Shown here one piece after another: positions 1-8,862 of a stretch of DNA of 64,000 bases. Position 1 is the stretch's first letter; every line of letters starts with the position of its first letter. The DNA is from JANPEZ01 sp031423155 (GTDB lineage Bacteria; Actinomycetota; UBA4738; HRBIN12), in the NCBI GenBank assembly GCA_031423155.1, contig JANPEZ010000161.1:1-64000 (forward strand). The letters run 5' to 3'. The translations under genes and the position numbers were made by a program. The notes beneath the pieces are model-generated. The model was not told the DNA's origin. It worked only from the letters and a program-made list of their open reading frames with translations, and ran no database searches.

Positions 1-1050
1 GCCCTGCGTCCCCACCACGCGTACGTTCTGGCCGGGCCCGAGGGAAGCGGGAAGTCCCTTGCGGCGCGGGCGTTCACGGCGGCCCTGCTATGTCCGACGG
101 GCGGCTGCGGTGAGTGCCGCGCCTGCCGCCTGGCGCTCAAGGACCAGCACCCCAACGTCTTCATCATCGAACCCGAGGGTCGCGACATCCACGTAGACAC
201 CATCCGCGAAGAGGTCTGGCATCCTGCCTACCGCACCGCGCCCGAACCCGGCCGCAAGGTCTTCATGATCCGCGAGGCCGACCGCCTGTCACCCGCCGCC
301 GCCGACACGCTGCTCAAGGTCCTGGAAGAGCCTCCGTCCGACGCGGTGTTGCTTCTGCTCTCGGCCCGCGCCCACGAACTCCCCGAGACCGTGTTGTCGC
401 GTTGTCACACCGTGATGTTCACGGCGCTGTCGGAGGCCTTCGTCGTCGAGGCGCTTACAGGCGAGGGCATCGACCCCACGCGCTCGAAACTGGCCGCGCG
501 GCTGGCGGGGGGCAACCTCGGCCGCGCCCGCAGACTCGCGCGCGACGAAGCCGGTCTCGCCTTCCGCGATGCTGCCCGCACCGCCCTGTTCACCGGAACC
601 GAGGGTCCGGCCGGCGCGCTCGCCGCGGCGGATGTCGTCCTTGCCGCCGCCGCCGAGTACAAGAAGGGTCTGAAGAAGGAACTCGAAGCAGAGCTGGCAC
701 CTTTCACCGACGAGATGGGCCGGCCCGAAGACGCCTACCGTGGAGCCATCAAGCGGATAGAGTCCAGGTTCCAGCGGCGAGAGCGCCGCGCCGAACGCGA
801 CTACGTCGACTGGGTGCTGCTGGCGGTGTCTTCCTTGTTGCGCGACCGGATCGCCTCAGCGGTGGGAGCGCCGGCGGATGCGCTGATCAACCCCGACCTG
901 ACACCCGATCCGGAGCTCAGCGTCGTCCGGGCTGCCCGGGCGCTGGCCGGCATCGAAGGCGCACGAGCGGCCCTGGCCGAAGACATCAACCTGAACACCC
1001 GGCTCGTCGTTGAGAGGGCGTTCCTCCAGTTGAACGACGCGGCCGCCTGA
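1..1050 (+). CDS. holB: DNA polymerase III subunit delta' (partial, 5' end outside window)
   Basis: Clamp-loader delta' subunit, an AAA+ family protein that helps load the beta clamp. The frame is open from base 1, so the true start lies upstream. The visible part begins near the P-loop (GPEGSGKS), followed by the cysteine-rich zinc module (CPTGGCGECRAC) and the LLKVLEEPP and SRC motifs typical of HolB/DnaX-like proteins. The helical C-terminal collar region runs to the TGA at 1048-1050. In bacteria this gene often follows tmk, which would lie off the left edge. Identification is confident; only the N-terminus is missing. Confidence 0.93.
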   Translation, partial: ALRPHHAYVLAGPEGSGKSLAARAFTAALLCPTGGCGECRACRLALKDQHPNVFIIEPEGRDIHVDTIREEVWHPAYRTAPEPGRKVFMIREADRLSPAAADTLLKVLEEPPSDAVLLLLSARAHELPETVLSRCHTVMFTALSEAFVVEALTGEGIDPTRSKLAARLAGGNLGRARRLARDEAGLAFRDAARTALFTGTEGPAGALAAADVVLAAAAEYKKGLKKELEAELAPFTDEMGRPEDAYRGAIKRIESRFQRRERRAERDYVDWVLLAVSSLLRDRIASAVGAPADALINPDLTPDPELSVVRAARALAGIEGARAALAEDINLNTRLVVERAFLQLNDAAA

Positions 1051-1055
1051 CCTAG

Positions 1056-2098
1056 TCCCGATCGGAATCCTCGCAAGCAGACGGGGACCGGCTCTTCAGC
1101 GACACCTATTCCTACGACGGGCTGGTCAACCGCTCGTCGGTCTCGGGAACGACGAGCGCCAGCTACCAGTGGGACATGAACGCCTCTGTCCCTCAGCTGG
1201 TCACGACGACCTCGGGTAACACCACCAAGGACTTCTTCTACGGCGAGGGACTTCAGGCCATGAAGTCGGGTCTTCGACCTACTACTACGACCAGGATCAG
1301 GTTGGGTCTGTGGCCAACATCGTCAAGTCCACCGGGACCTTGGAGTACTCCTACAGCTATCAGCCCTACGGGACTTTCCGCTCCAACGTCAAGAACGACA
1401 CGGCCATAGCCACCGACTTCAACCCGATGAGCTTCGACTCAGAGTTCAGGGACAAGGCCACCACCGGGTTCATCAACCTTCGGGCGAGGATGTATGACCC
1501 GGGGACAGGCGCGTTCGTTCAATCCGATCCTGTCTCTGCCCACCCCTTCTACGAGTTCGCCGCCGGCAACCCGGCCATGTACTCAGACCCCTCAGGGATG
1601 TGCATCCTTCTTTGCGTTCTCGTTCTTGCCGCGGTCATCGGCGCAACCATCGGCGTCGCCGGTTATGCGGCCTATGTGGGGACCACCGGGGCCGGCTGGA
1701 ACTGGTGGCTAGCTATCGGCTGGGCGACCCTCGGCGGATTCATCGGAGCGACCTGTGTATTGGCATCCACGCAGTGCTACATAGCCGTGTCGAGGGTCGG
1801 CACGACCGTCGGCCTCAGGGGTTTGGGCGGTGGCGGCGCAGCCAGCGTCCTGAAGGGGCCGATTGCCGATGCGGTGCCGCGCAATCTCCCGGAGCAGCTT
1901 GCGATGAATGCCGCCAGGGAGGGCCAAGGCACGATCATCATGCGATATCTCGTGGATGCCCCGAGGCTCGTGGCCAACTACGGAGAGGGAAACTGGGTCA
2001 AGATGCAGTACGTTCTTCGCGGCTGGAACGACATCGTGACCGTCCACTATTTCCGTAATCTGGTGACGAAGATGGATGTGGAGTTCAAGTTCGTATGA
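1056..2098 (+). pseudogene. Rhs/YD-repeat protein C-terminal fragment with toxin-like tip, frameshifted
   Basis: Remnant of a polymorphic-toxin Rhs protein. The open frame begins just after a TAG at 1053-1055 and reads YD-repeat sequence (DTYSYDGLVNRSSVSGT, FFYGEGLQAMKSG). Around 1268-1271 the frame must shift by one base to continue as SSTYYYDQDQVGSVANIVKS, consistent with one G lost from a G run. The Rhs core then ends in the classic NPAMYSDPSGM. After it come two hydrophobic glycine-rich segments and a C-terminal domain with LPEQLA, GEGNWVKMQ and a final EFKFV, resembling polymorphic-toxin tips. The N-terminal bulk is absent. The stop overlaps the next gene by ATGA. The frameshift could be real decay or an assembly error. 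Confidence 0.75.
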
Positions 2099-2508
2099 TC
2101 GCTTGCTGCACCGCGACGACTGGCGAGGTCCTGCCAGCCATGAGTCGAGATAGCTCCGCGGGCATCGACGGCAGCACGGAATTCCCGGTAACGATCAGCC
2201 GCCAGTACGCGGTCTACGCCATCACCATCTATCTTGGCGTGGCCTGGTACTACGTCCTCGACGATGACGGGCATGACTGGCCCACATGGGTGCCCGCGCC
2301 CCTGTTCGAGGTCGTGGATGGATCCCTTCCGCCGAGTTGGAGGATCGGCTATTTCCACTTCGGAAAGGAGGACCAGTTTCCGATCGTGTCCTTTCCGGAA
2401 TGGGCGGAGGATCACACGTTCTATGAACGACTGGTCGACGGCGATGCCCTCGCCGTGAGTGTCTTCGAGGAACGGAAGCGTGAGATCGAGGCGGCTCGAT
2501 CTCTCTGA
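2095..2508 (+). CDS. Candidate immunity protein for the Rhs toxin tip
   Basis: A 137-residue acidic soluble protein of no family I recognise. Its ATG overlaps the stop of the Rhs fragment (ATGA at 2095-2098), so translation is probably coupled. A small unknown gene directly behind a variable Rhs tip is the standard place for a cognate immunity gene, which is the only basis for the call. Rich in Trp, Tyr, Phe and acidic residues (AWYYVLDDDG, FPEWAEDH). No signal peptide or membrane segment. An internal ATG at 2140 (MSRDSS) is an alternative start. Confidence 0.5.
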   Translation: MIACCTATTGEVLPAMSRDSSAGIDGSTEFPVTISRQYAVYAITIYLGVAWYYVLDDDGHDWPTWVPAPLFEVVDGSLPPSWRIGYFHFGKEDQFPIVSFPEWAEDHTFYERLVDGDALAVSVFEERKREIEAARSL

Positions 2509-2569
2509 GGACTACCCTCGGGAAGGATTTTCCGGGATCGGTCAGAGGTTAAGGAGGTGTCCAGTTGTC

Positions 2570-2788
2570 ATGCGGATGACATTCGATGCTGAAGCGGATG
2601 CGGCATACATCTATGTTTCTGAGAGCAGCCGCATGGCGTCCGACTATGAGACCTGTGGTCGCGCCGTGGATGGGGGCGGCGCCATCATCCTTGCCTACGA
2701 TCAAGACAGCCGACTCATCGGCGTCGAGATCCTCGGGGCCTCCCGATTGCTCCCGCCCGATGCGATAGCCAACGCGACTGGACCGTAG
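2570..2788 (+). CDS. DUF2283 family small protein
   Basis: 72-residue protein starting MRMTFDAEADAAYIYV, the usual opening of DUF2283 proteins, whose function is unknown. I chose the ATG at 2570 because a strong ribosome-binding site (AAGGAGGTG, 2551-2559) stands 10 bases before it. An upstream in-frame start at 2459 would add 37 residues without the family pattern. DUF2283 genes are common in accessory regions and near toxin-antitoxin genes, which suits this patch. Confidence 0.7.
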   Translation: MRMTFDAEADAAYIYVSESSRMASDYETCGRAVDGGGAIILAYDQDSRLIGVEILGASRLLPPDAIANATGP

Positions 2789-3013
2789 CAAGTGGGGTAG
2801 TGACTCCAAGATTGTGACCCTGCCCACTGGGCTAGAGCCGACTCGCCTACGGCGAGATACGCCCATTCGGTGCCTGGCCGATCCGTCGTGCTGAACGACT
2901 ACGGGCGTTTCTCTTCTAGCCGCGAGGCATAGCTCGGCTGGCAGACAGTGGTGCTGGCACTACTGTCGCTCGCGGCGCCTGCTGGCACCCTTGAGGTGGA
3001 GGTTCGTGCCCGG
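2789..3013. other. Intergenic region with a 22-bp inverted repeat
   Basis: 225 bases between the DUF2283 gene and the receiver gene. I see no coding signal. It holds the inverted repeat described separately at 2945-2966 and a possible minus-10 box TACTGT at 2961-2966 that overlaps it. Confidence 0.5.
2945..2966. promoter_or_regulatory. 22-bp inverted repeat with GGTGC-TG-GCAC core
   Basis: Arms ACAGT and ACTGT flank a GGTGC/GCAC core around a TG centre; ten base pairs can form, one of them a G-T wobble. It lies 47 bases before the receiver gene start and resembles the palindromes at 17760-17773 and 25567-25578. Probably a binding site for a dimeric regulator. Confidence 0.4.
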
Positions 3014-3391
3014 ATGACCGTTCGAGTGCTGATAGTCGATGACCAGGAGCCCTTCCGCATGGCCGCGCGGATGGTGGTTGAGCTGACCGATGGCTTCGAG
3101 GTCGCCGGCGAGGCCGAGACCGGCGAGGACTCGGTCACGATGGCCGCCGACCTCAAGCCCGACCTGGTTCTGATGGACGTAAACCTGCCGGGTATCAACG
3201 GGCTGGACGCCACCCGCCAGATCCTCGCGGCGGGAGCCGGCGCCGTGATCGTCCTGCTGCTGTCCACGTACGAGGAAGAGGAGTACGCGCCTCGCGCCGT
3301 CGAGTGCGGCGCCGCGGCCTACATCCCGAAGGCGGTGTTCGGCCCGGACCGGCTCGAGTCCGCATGGGAAGCGGCCTCCGGTGCGGCTTAG
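3014..3391 (+). CDS. Receiver-only response regulator
   Basis: 125-residue CheY-like receiver with no output domain. It has the acidic pair after the first strand (VLIVDDQ), the phospho-acceptor Asp in LVLMDVNLPG, the conserved Ser/Thr region (LLLSTYEE) and the late Lys (AYIPK). The ATG at 3014 is preceded by GGTGGAGG. The gene stands alone in a small accessory patch 1.2 kb from the end of the kinase array. It could be a phosphate sink, a connector, or a partner of those kinases. It converges with and overlaps the ATPase gene by 4 bases at the stop codons. Confidence 0.85.
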   Translation: MTVRVLIVDDQEPFRMAARMVVELTDGFEVAGEAETGEDSVTMAADLKPDLVLMDVNLPGINGLDATRQILAAGAGAVIVLLLSTYEEEEYAPRAVECGAAAYIPKAVFGPDRLESAWEAASGAA

Positions 3392-4530
3392 TCGGCGCTG
3401 CTGACCGCCTCGATCATCCTGTCGATACCCACGAAGCGCACCCGGCGTCCCTCGGCGAGTTCCCGTTCGAAGGGTCGATCGACATCGGACGCGACGACGA
3501 GGCTGATCCCGTCCGGATAGTTGCGGCGGAAGGCCTTGAGTCCAGGTAGGTCTTCGCGGCCGTCGGCTCGCCACTTGCACTCGATCGCTACCGGGGGCCG
3601 CCCCCTACGAGGCAGGATGAAGTCGACCTCCTGATGACGGGTCGAACGCCAGTAACGGATCTCCCCTCGGGTCTTCGCCTGGAGCTCGTTGAGGACGTAG
3701 TGCTCCCAGAGCAGGCCCATGTCCTCCTCCCGAAGATCGCTCCATCCCCGAAGGATCCGAACGAAGCCGGTGTCGAACCCGTAGACTTTCGGGGCGTGCA
3801 CTATCTCTGCGGCTCGGCGCGTTGAGAAAGGCCGGACGACATGGGCCACCTTCGTGATCTCGAGCGCGGACAGGTAGTTGCCGACCGTCGTGCGACTTAC
3901 CTCGACCGGAGCCGCGAAGGCTTGCGCTTCGAAGATGCCGCCGCTTCTGGAAAGGACGAGTTCGACGAACCGGGCGAACGACGCTCGACGGTCGAGTCGG
4001 AAAAGTTCCTGGATGTCTCTGGACCAATAGGCGTCGAGCCACTCCTGGATGTCCCTCTCCGAGGGGCCGTTCAGGAAATATCCCGGCAGGCCGCCGCGGG
4101 CGAGACGGTCGCGCAGTTCACCTCCGGCTGCCTTTCGGTCGTCCTCGATCATGGGCGTTAGCCAGATCTCTTCCTTGCGGTCGGTCAGGGAATCGCTGAA
4201 CTTCGAAGTCGCCTGGAGTGTTGACGAGCCCGTGGCCAGAACCCGAACGTTCGGATAGTGGTCGGCGGCGATCTTGAGCAACTCCGAGGGGTTGGGCAGT
4301 CGGTGGACCTCGTCGAGCACGACCTGTTTGCCGCCGACCGACCCGAGGAAGGCTTCCGGATCCTCCAATGTCTTTCGAACGCTGGGAAGTTCGCAGTCGA
4401 GATACTCGGTGTCGTCCAACGACCGACACAGCACGGTCTTGCCGGCCCGGCGCACCCCGAAGAGCCAGATGACCGAGCGCCGCTCCCAGGCATCCTGGAT
4501 CCGCTCCCGCCAATAGACCCTGTCGAACAT
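3388..4530 (-). CDS. AAA ATPase with DUF4143 (ATP-binding protein)
   Basis: 380-residue P-loop ATPase of the AAA_14/DUF4143 type. Visible are Walker A (GVRRAGKT), Walker B (QVVLDEVHRL), sensor-like VLATGSSTL, and the C-terminal DUF4143 region with the nuclease-like EVDFILPR and IECKW motifs. Families like this are widespread in genomic islands and their role is unclear. The start at 4530 (MFDRVYWRERI) matches the usual family N-terminus; an in-frame ATG at 4551 would add seven residues. A minus-strand box TAGGAT (4578-4583) could be its promoter. It reads in the same direction as the kinase array but follows it after 91 bases. Confidence 0.85.
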   Translation of the reverse strand: MFDRVYWRERIQDAWERRSVIWLFGVRRAGKTVLCRSLDDTEYLDCELPSVRKTLEDPEAFLGSVGGKQVVLDEVHRLPNPSELLKIAADHYPNVRVLATGSSTLQATSKFSDSLTDRKEEIWLTPMIEDDRKAAGGELRDRLARGGLPGYFLNGPSERDIQEWLDAYWSRDIQELFRLDRRASFARFVELVLSRSGGIFEAQAFAAPVEVSRTTVGNYLSALEITKVAHVVRPFSTRRAAEIVHAPKVYGFDTGFVRILRGWSDLREEDMGLLWEHYVLNELQAKTRGEIRYWRSTRHQEVDFILPRRGRPPVAIECKWRADGREDLPGLKAFRRNYPDGISLVVASDVDRPFERELAEGRRVRFVGIDRMIEAVSSAD

Positions 4531-4577
4531 GCCAGTAGGATGACATCTCATACGCTCAAACGCAAACAGACTGGCAT
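4529..4577. promoter_or_regulatory. Inverted repeat ATGCCAGT / ACTGGCAT around the ATPase start
   Basis: Eight-base arms at 4529-4536 and 4570-4577, separated by 33 bases, span the 5' leader and start codon of the ATPase gene. The outer arm abuts the TAGGAT minus-10 box (4578-4583). Placement suggests autoregulation or a leader structure. Confidence 0.3.
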
Positions 4578-4621
4578 ATCCTACACTGCGCGTGCCTGGC
4601 GGCCGGGCTCCCCCGCTTTGG

Positions 4622-6724
4622 CTAGTTCGAGGACTCCGAAGCCGGAACACGGCCTCTGATCGTCGTGCCGGACCCTGGAACGGACGTCACTTCGAGGCTG
4701 CCGCCGATGGCGTCGAGGCGGTCGGCCATACCCCGGATGCCGGTGCCGTAAGCCGAGGCGGCTGCGTCGAAGCCGCTGCCGTCGTCTTCAACGGTGAACG
4801 TGAGTCCCCCGTCGACCGCCGACAGGCGCACCTTCGCCGTCCGGGCGTCGGCGTACTTCGCCACGTTGTTCAACGCCTCGAGCGCGCAGAAGTAGACGGC
4901 GGATTCCACCTCGCGGTCGTAGCGGCCGACGCCGTCGTCTTCGACCGTGGTCGGCACGGCGGCTTTGCGGGCCTGGCTCTGTAGCGCCGCAACCAGGCCC
5001 TTGTCGGCCAACAGGGGAGGATATATCCCTCGGGCGAGGTCCCGAAGGTCCTCGAGGGCCGAGTTCGCGGAAGTCTGTAGCTTCGCGAGCAGTTCCCGCT
5101 GCTTGTCGTCGTCGCGGCCCACCATCTGCTCGGCGAGCCGCAGCTGAACGGTCAGCGCAACCAACTGTTGCTGCGCCCCGTCGTGCAGGTTGCGCTCGAT
5201 CTTGCGACGCTCCTCGTCCTGCGCGGCGACCAAGCGGCGGCGGGAAGCGCGCAGGTCCTCGATGAGTCGCGCGTTCCGCAGAACCAGTCCGGCCTGCGCG
5301 GCTAGGTCTCGAACGAGCTTGTCCTTGCCCGGGTCCATCGGATCGCTCGCCGGCATCACTACCGAGACCGCCCCCAGCAGCTCGCCCTGATGGCGCACCT
5401 CGATGGCGTGCTCGTCGCCGATGAGGGGCAACTCGTCCACGGGCATCGGTACAGCCTCGACCGTCGCGGCTTCGGCCGGCCAAGCGGCGCCGACTCGAAG
5501 CTCGCCGTCGACGACGAGCCACACCCGCGCGATCGCGGCGCCGGTCCCCGCCGCCAGGATCTGCACCATCCGTGCCAGGACGTCCTCGGAGGAGAAGGTC
5601 TCGGCCATCTTGCCCGAGAACTCGGTCAAGACCTCGTATGGAGTGGCCCTCTTGCCGTACACGAGGCGGTCGGCGAGGCGTTGAGCTCGCATGCGAACCG
5701 GCTGGAAAGCGATCGCGAGCACCGCTGCTGTGACGAACGACAGACCCGTGCTCGAGCGACTGCCGATGAGCGCTCCGAGACCTCCAACCACCGACGCGTA
5801 CACGGCCGAGATGAAGACGGCCAGCAGACCGATCACGACCGTCTTCTTCATAACGACATCGAGGTCGTAGAGGCGGTACCTGAAGATCGCGATGCCGTAG
5901 GCCGCAGGGATCCCGAGCGTCAGCGAGGCCAACAGGAGGCTACCCATGATCGGGAAGAGAAGTAGCTCTCCGGCCGCGTTCGCTACGCCCAGGCCGACTA
6001 TGACGGTGAGTACGAAGAGGACTCCGGAGAGGCTGCCCACGAAGACCAGCCACCGCATCTGTTGGCGTTGATCGCCGGTGGCTCGCTTGAACCTTCGCCG
6101 CAGGGCGATGACCGATGAGAACGCCGAGACTAGGGCGATGAACGTGCCAACGGCGATCACCGTTCCCGCGATCGGCTCCAGGGCATGAACCCCGAGTGGA
6201 TTCTCGTATCTGATCTCGAAGTCGCGCAGGCTGTTGAACGCCCCCGGTCGAACGAGGAAGCCGACGGCGGAGATGAACGTCCCCCCCAGTACTCCGACCG
6301 CTGCCCATCTCCATCGCGGGCTCGGCGCGCGGCCGTCCGGGAAGAGCAGGAACAGCAACGGCAGGAGCGCTATCGGATAGATGCCGAACTCGTTGATCCA
6401 GGCCGCGATGCCCACGAACGGCACGGAGCCGGGGCTGACCCTCAATCCGTAGATCGCCAGCGACTGTGCCACCGAGGCTGTCGTCATCGAAAGCCCGATC
6501 GCGCAGAAGATCCATCCTGCCCAGTTGCGGGTCTTCCTGGACACGATCGCCGCGCCTGTGGCCAGCCATATCAGCGCGACGATGGCGAGAACGAAGCCGA
6601 TCGGGTTCAGGTAGTCGCTGACCACCCGGTTGTCCAAGATCGCGAACCAGAGTCCTACGCCGGTGTTGAACACACCGATGCCGAACAAGACCCATCCGAA
6701 AACTCGCGGCCTCGTTCCGGTCAT
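4622..6724 (-). CDS. Membrane sensor histidine kinase 1 (HisKA_3 type, array position 7)
   Basis: 700 residues. About ten hydrophobic segments fill residues 10-340 and contain the family signature LLFPDGR. A conserved linker follows (YRLYDLDVV, then ADRLVYGKRATPYEVL), next a GAF-like domain (about 370-490), a HisKA_3 dimerisation box with phospho-acceptor His514 (ERNLHDGAQQQ) and an HATPase domain (N box ALNNVAKYA, G boxes DDGSGFD and GTGIRGMADRL). It is the last gene of the array and overlaps the preceding kinase by ATGA. Kinases of this type usually phosphorylate LuxR/NarL regulators; the nearest is at 18274-18942. Confidence 0.88.
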   Translation of the reverse strand: MTGTRPRVFGWVLFGIGVFNTGVGLWFAILDNRVVSDYLNPIGFVLAIVALIWLATGAAIVSRKTRNWAGWIFCAIGLSMTTASVAQSLAIYGLRVSPGSVPFVGIAAWINEFGIYPIALLPLLFLLFPDGRAPSPRWRWAAVGVLGGTFISAVGFLVRPGAFNSLRDFEIRYENPLGVHALEPIAGTVIAVGTFIALVSAFSSVIALRRRFKRATGDQRQQMRWLVFVGSLSGVLFVLTVIVGLGVANAAGELLLFPIMGSLLLASLTLGIPAAYGIAIFRYRLYDLDVVMKKTVVIGLLAVFISAVYASVVGGLGALIGSRSSTGLSFVTAAVLAIAFQPVRMRAQRLADRLVYGKRATPYEVLTEFSGKMAETFSSEDVLARMVQILAAGTGAAIARVWLVVDGELRVGAAWPAEAATVEAVPMPVDELPLIGDEHAIEVRHQGELLGAVSVVMPASDPMDPGKDKLVRDLAAQAGLVLRNARLIEDLRASRRRLVAAQDEERRKIERNLHDGAQQQLVALTVQLRLAEQMVGRDDDKQRELLAKLQTSANSALEDLRDLARGIYPPLLADKGLVAALQSQARKAAVPTTVEDDGVGRYDREVESAVYFCALEALNNVAKYADARTAKVRLSAVDGGLTFTVEDDGSGFDAAASAYGTGIRGMADRLDAIGGSLEVTSVPGSGTTIRGRVPASESSN

Positions 6725-8862
6725 GAGGGCGCCCCGGTCACGAGGGCGCCGGCCGGGATGCGGCAGGAGACGGTGGTTCCGCCGTTCACCCCTCGTTCGA
6801 TCGCAAGCGACCCGTCCAGCGCGTCGACGCGGTCCTGCATGATCTGGATGCCCATCCCCGCGGGGGTGCGGTCGACATCGAACCCGGGACCGTCGTCCGC
6901 GATCTGCAGAAGCAGGGTGTCGCTCTCCCGGTTGAGGCGCACTATCGCGGCCGCGCCATCGGCGTGACGGCTCACGTTCTGCAGCGCCTGAAGCGAGATG
7001 AAGTAGAGAGCCGCTTCCGTGTCGACGTCGTAGCGCTGGTTGGTGAACTCAGGGTGCGCCGCGATCGTCGCGTTCGCGCCGACCTTGCGGATGTGGGCGT
7101 CGACGGCCGCGACGACGCCTTTCTCGGCGAGCAGCGGAGGGAAGATCCCCCGTGCGAGATCGCGCAGATCCTCCAGCGTCGAGGTGGCCTGAGCGCCGAG
7201 CTGGTCGAGGATCTGTTCGGCGGCCGCTGGGTCGGACTCGGCCAGTTGCCCCGATTCTCCGATGCGCCTACCGATGTCCAACAGCTGGCGCTGAGGCCCC
7301 TCGCGGATGTCGCGCTCCAGGCCCCTGCGTTGAACGTCGCGCGCCGCGACGAGTCGCTGCCGGGAAACCTGCAACGCCGCCGACTGAACGGCCAGCTCCT
7401 CGAGGCGGGTCGCGAGTTCCTCGGTCAGCCTCACGTTGTGCATGGCCAGGCCTGCTTGCGAGGCAAGGTCTTTCAGCAGCTTGTCCTCCGCCGGCGTGAG
7501 CTGAGGCTTCTCGACGAGGATCTCCCCGATGGGCGTGCCGTGGTAGGAGACTTCCGTCCGGTGGGAGTCGGATCCGTTCCACTCGGCATCGGCGGGCCAG
7601 GTGACGGCGCGTTCGCCTCCTGCCGGGAGATAGAGCCGGATCCGGCTGCCGGTTGCGCCTACACCGCGCGCGGAGGCTTCGGCCATCTCGGGCAGCAGAT
7701 CGTCGGTGGACAGGGTTCCCGCAACCCGGTGGGCGAAGCCGGCCATGACCTCGTAAGGGGTTGCGCGGCTGCCGTAGACGAGACGGTTCGCGAACAGCTG
7801 CACCCGGTCGCGCGCGGGTTGGAACGCCAGCGCAACAGCGGCGGTCGCCGCGATGGCGAGGGCGGTGTTGTGCCTGCCGCCGCGACCCAGCAGCGATCCC
7901 GCACCAACGACTATCCCGACATAGAGCAGGGTTATGAATCCGGCCAGCGTTCCATACACGACGGCCTTGTTGATCACGACGTCGATCTCGTAGAGCCGGT
8001 ACTTCAAGATCGCGATTCCGGTGGCGACCGGAACCGACCCGAACCCGACGATGACCAGGAGCGACAACCAGGCCGGGACGCTGGCCGCTTTCACCGCGCT
8101 TCCCGGCCCGGACGTGCCGACGAGGCTGGTGAACAGTGTTACCGCCAGGATCGCTCCCGCGGTCGCCAACCACTTCAGTTGCTGACGTTCGTCCCCTCGG
8201 GACCGGCGGAACCTGACGACGAGAGACGCAGCGGCCGCGATGATGCCGAGGCCGTACACGAGTTGCCCTGCGGTGCTCAGCCCGAGCATCAGCCCGTGGC
8301 TTCCTGCCGGATACGGGTTGGCTATCACGCTGAAGTTCTCCAAAGGTCCGGGAAGCAGCGCGGCGCCCGAGGCCGCGACCGCCGTGCCGGCTATCTCGAG
8401 CACGACGACCACCCGCCAGCGCGGCGAGGGGAGTCGCCCGTCCGGGAAGAGCAGTAGCAGGAATGCCGCCCCAGACGTCGCCGGGATCCATATCCAGGAG
8501 GGGATCCACGCCGCGAACTCACCCAGCGGAAGGTGGGCTCCGGGGTTGTGAAGCAGCGCGTAGATCGCGTACTGACTGGCCGCTTCTTGAAACCCCGAAG
8601 CGATGCCCATCGCGCAGAAGATCCAGCCGATCGGATTGCCGGGATGGCGTGCGGCGATCAGCGGACCGATCGTGCCGAAGGTCAGCGCGAAGACGATGGC
8701 GAACCCTCGGAATCCGAAGCTCCCCGAGGGCTGAGGCGTAGTCCGAGCCAAGACCAGGAAGACCGCGGCAACGACGGCCAGCCCCACGCTCAGCCCCAGG
8801 AGGATCCGAGCCAGGAGCCGGGATCTCATGGAGCCTCCGCTGAGGCGAAGACGGGCAGCCAA
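6721..8862 (-). CDS. Membrane histidine kinase 2 lacking the phospho-acceptor His
   Basis: 713 residues with the same layout as its neighbours: multi-pass sensor with LLFPDGRLPSPRWR, linker (RLVYGSRATPYEVM), GAF-like domain, HisKA_3-like helices and HATPase. The phospho-acceptor box reads LERDIREGPQRQL where the paralogues have ERNIHDGAQQQL, so residue 520 is Arg (codon at 7303-7305) in place of His. The HATPase N box (ALQNVSRHA) and DDGPGFD are intact. It may therefore bind ATP but cannot accept phosphate in the usual way, and might act by pairing with other kinases. Four-base overlaps with both neighbours. Confidence 0.85.
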   Translation of the reverse strand: MAARLRLSGGSMRSRLLARILLGLSVGLAVVAAVFLVLARTTPQPSGSFGFRGFAIVFALTFGTIGPLIAARHPGNPIGWIFCAMGIASGFQEAASQYAIYALLHNPGAHLPLGEFAAWIPSWIWIPATSGAAFLLLLFPDGRLPSPRWRVVVVLEIAGTAVAASGAALLPGPLENFSVIANPYPAGSHGLMLGLSTAGQLVYGLGIIAAAASLVVRFRRSRGDERQQLKWLATAGAILAVTLFTSLVGTSGPGSAVKAASVPAWLSLLVIVGFGSVPVATGIAILKYRLYEIDVVINKAVVYGTLAGFITLLYVGIVVGAGSLLGRGGRHNTALAIAATAAVALAFQPARDRVQLFANRLVYGSRATPYEVMAGFAHRVAGTLSTDDLLPEMAEASARGVGATGSRIRLYLPAGGERAVTWPADAEWNGSDSHRTEVSYHGTPIGEILVEKPQLTPAEDKLLKDLASQAGLAMHNVRLTEELATRLEELAVQSAALQVSRQRLVAARDVQRRGLERDIREGPQRQLLDIGRRIGESGQLAESDPAAAEQILDQLGAQATSTLEDLRDLARGIFPPLLAEKGVVAAVDAHIRKVGANATIAAHPEFTNQRYDVDTEAALYFISLQALQNVSRHADGAAAIVRLNRESDTLLLQIADDGPGFDVDRTPAGMGIQIMQDRVDALDGSLAIERGVNGGTTVSCRIPAGALVTGAPS

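Noticed and set aside
6964..8457. 497-codon plus-strand frame opposite kinase 2
   Set aside because: Composition of a GC-rich shadow frame; the minus strand encodes a clear kinase.
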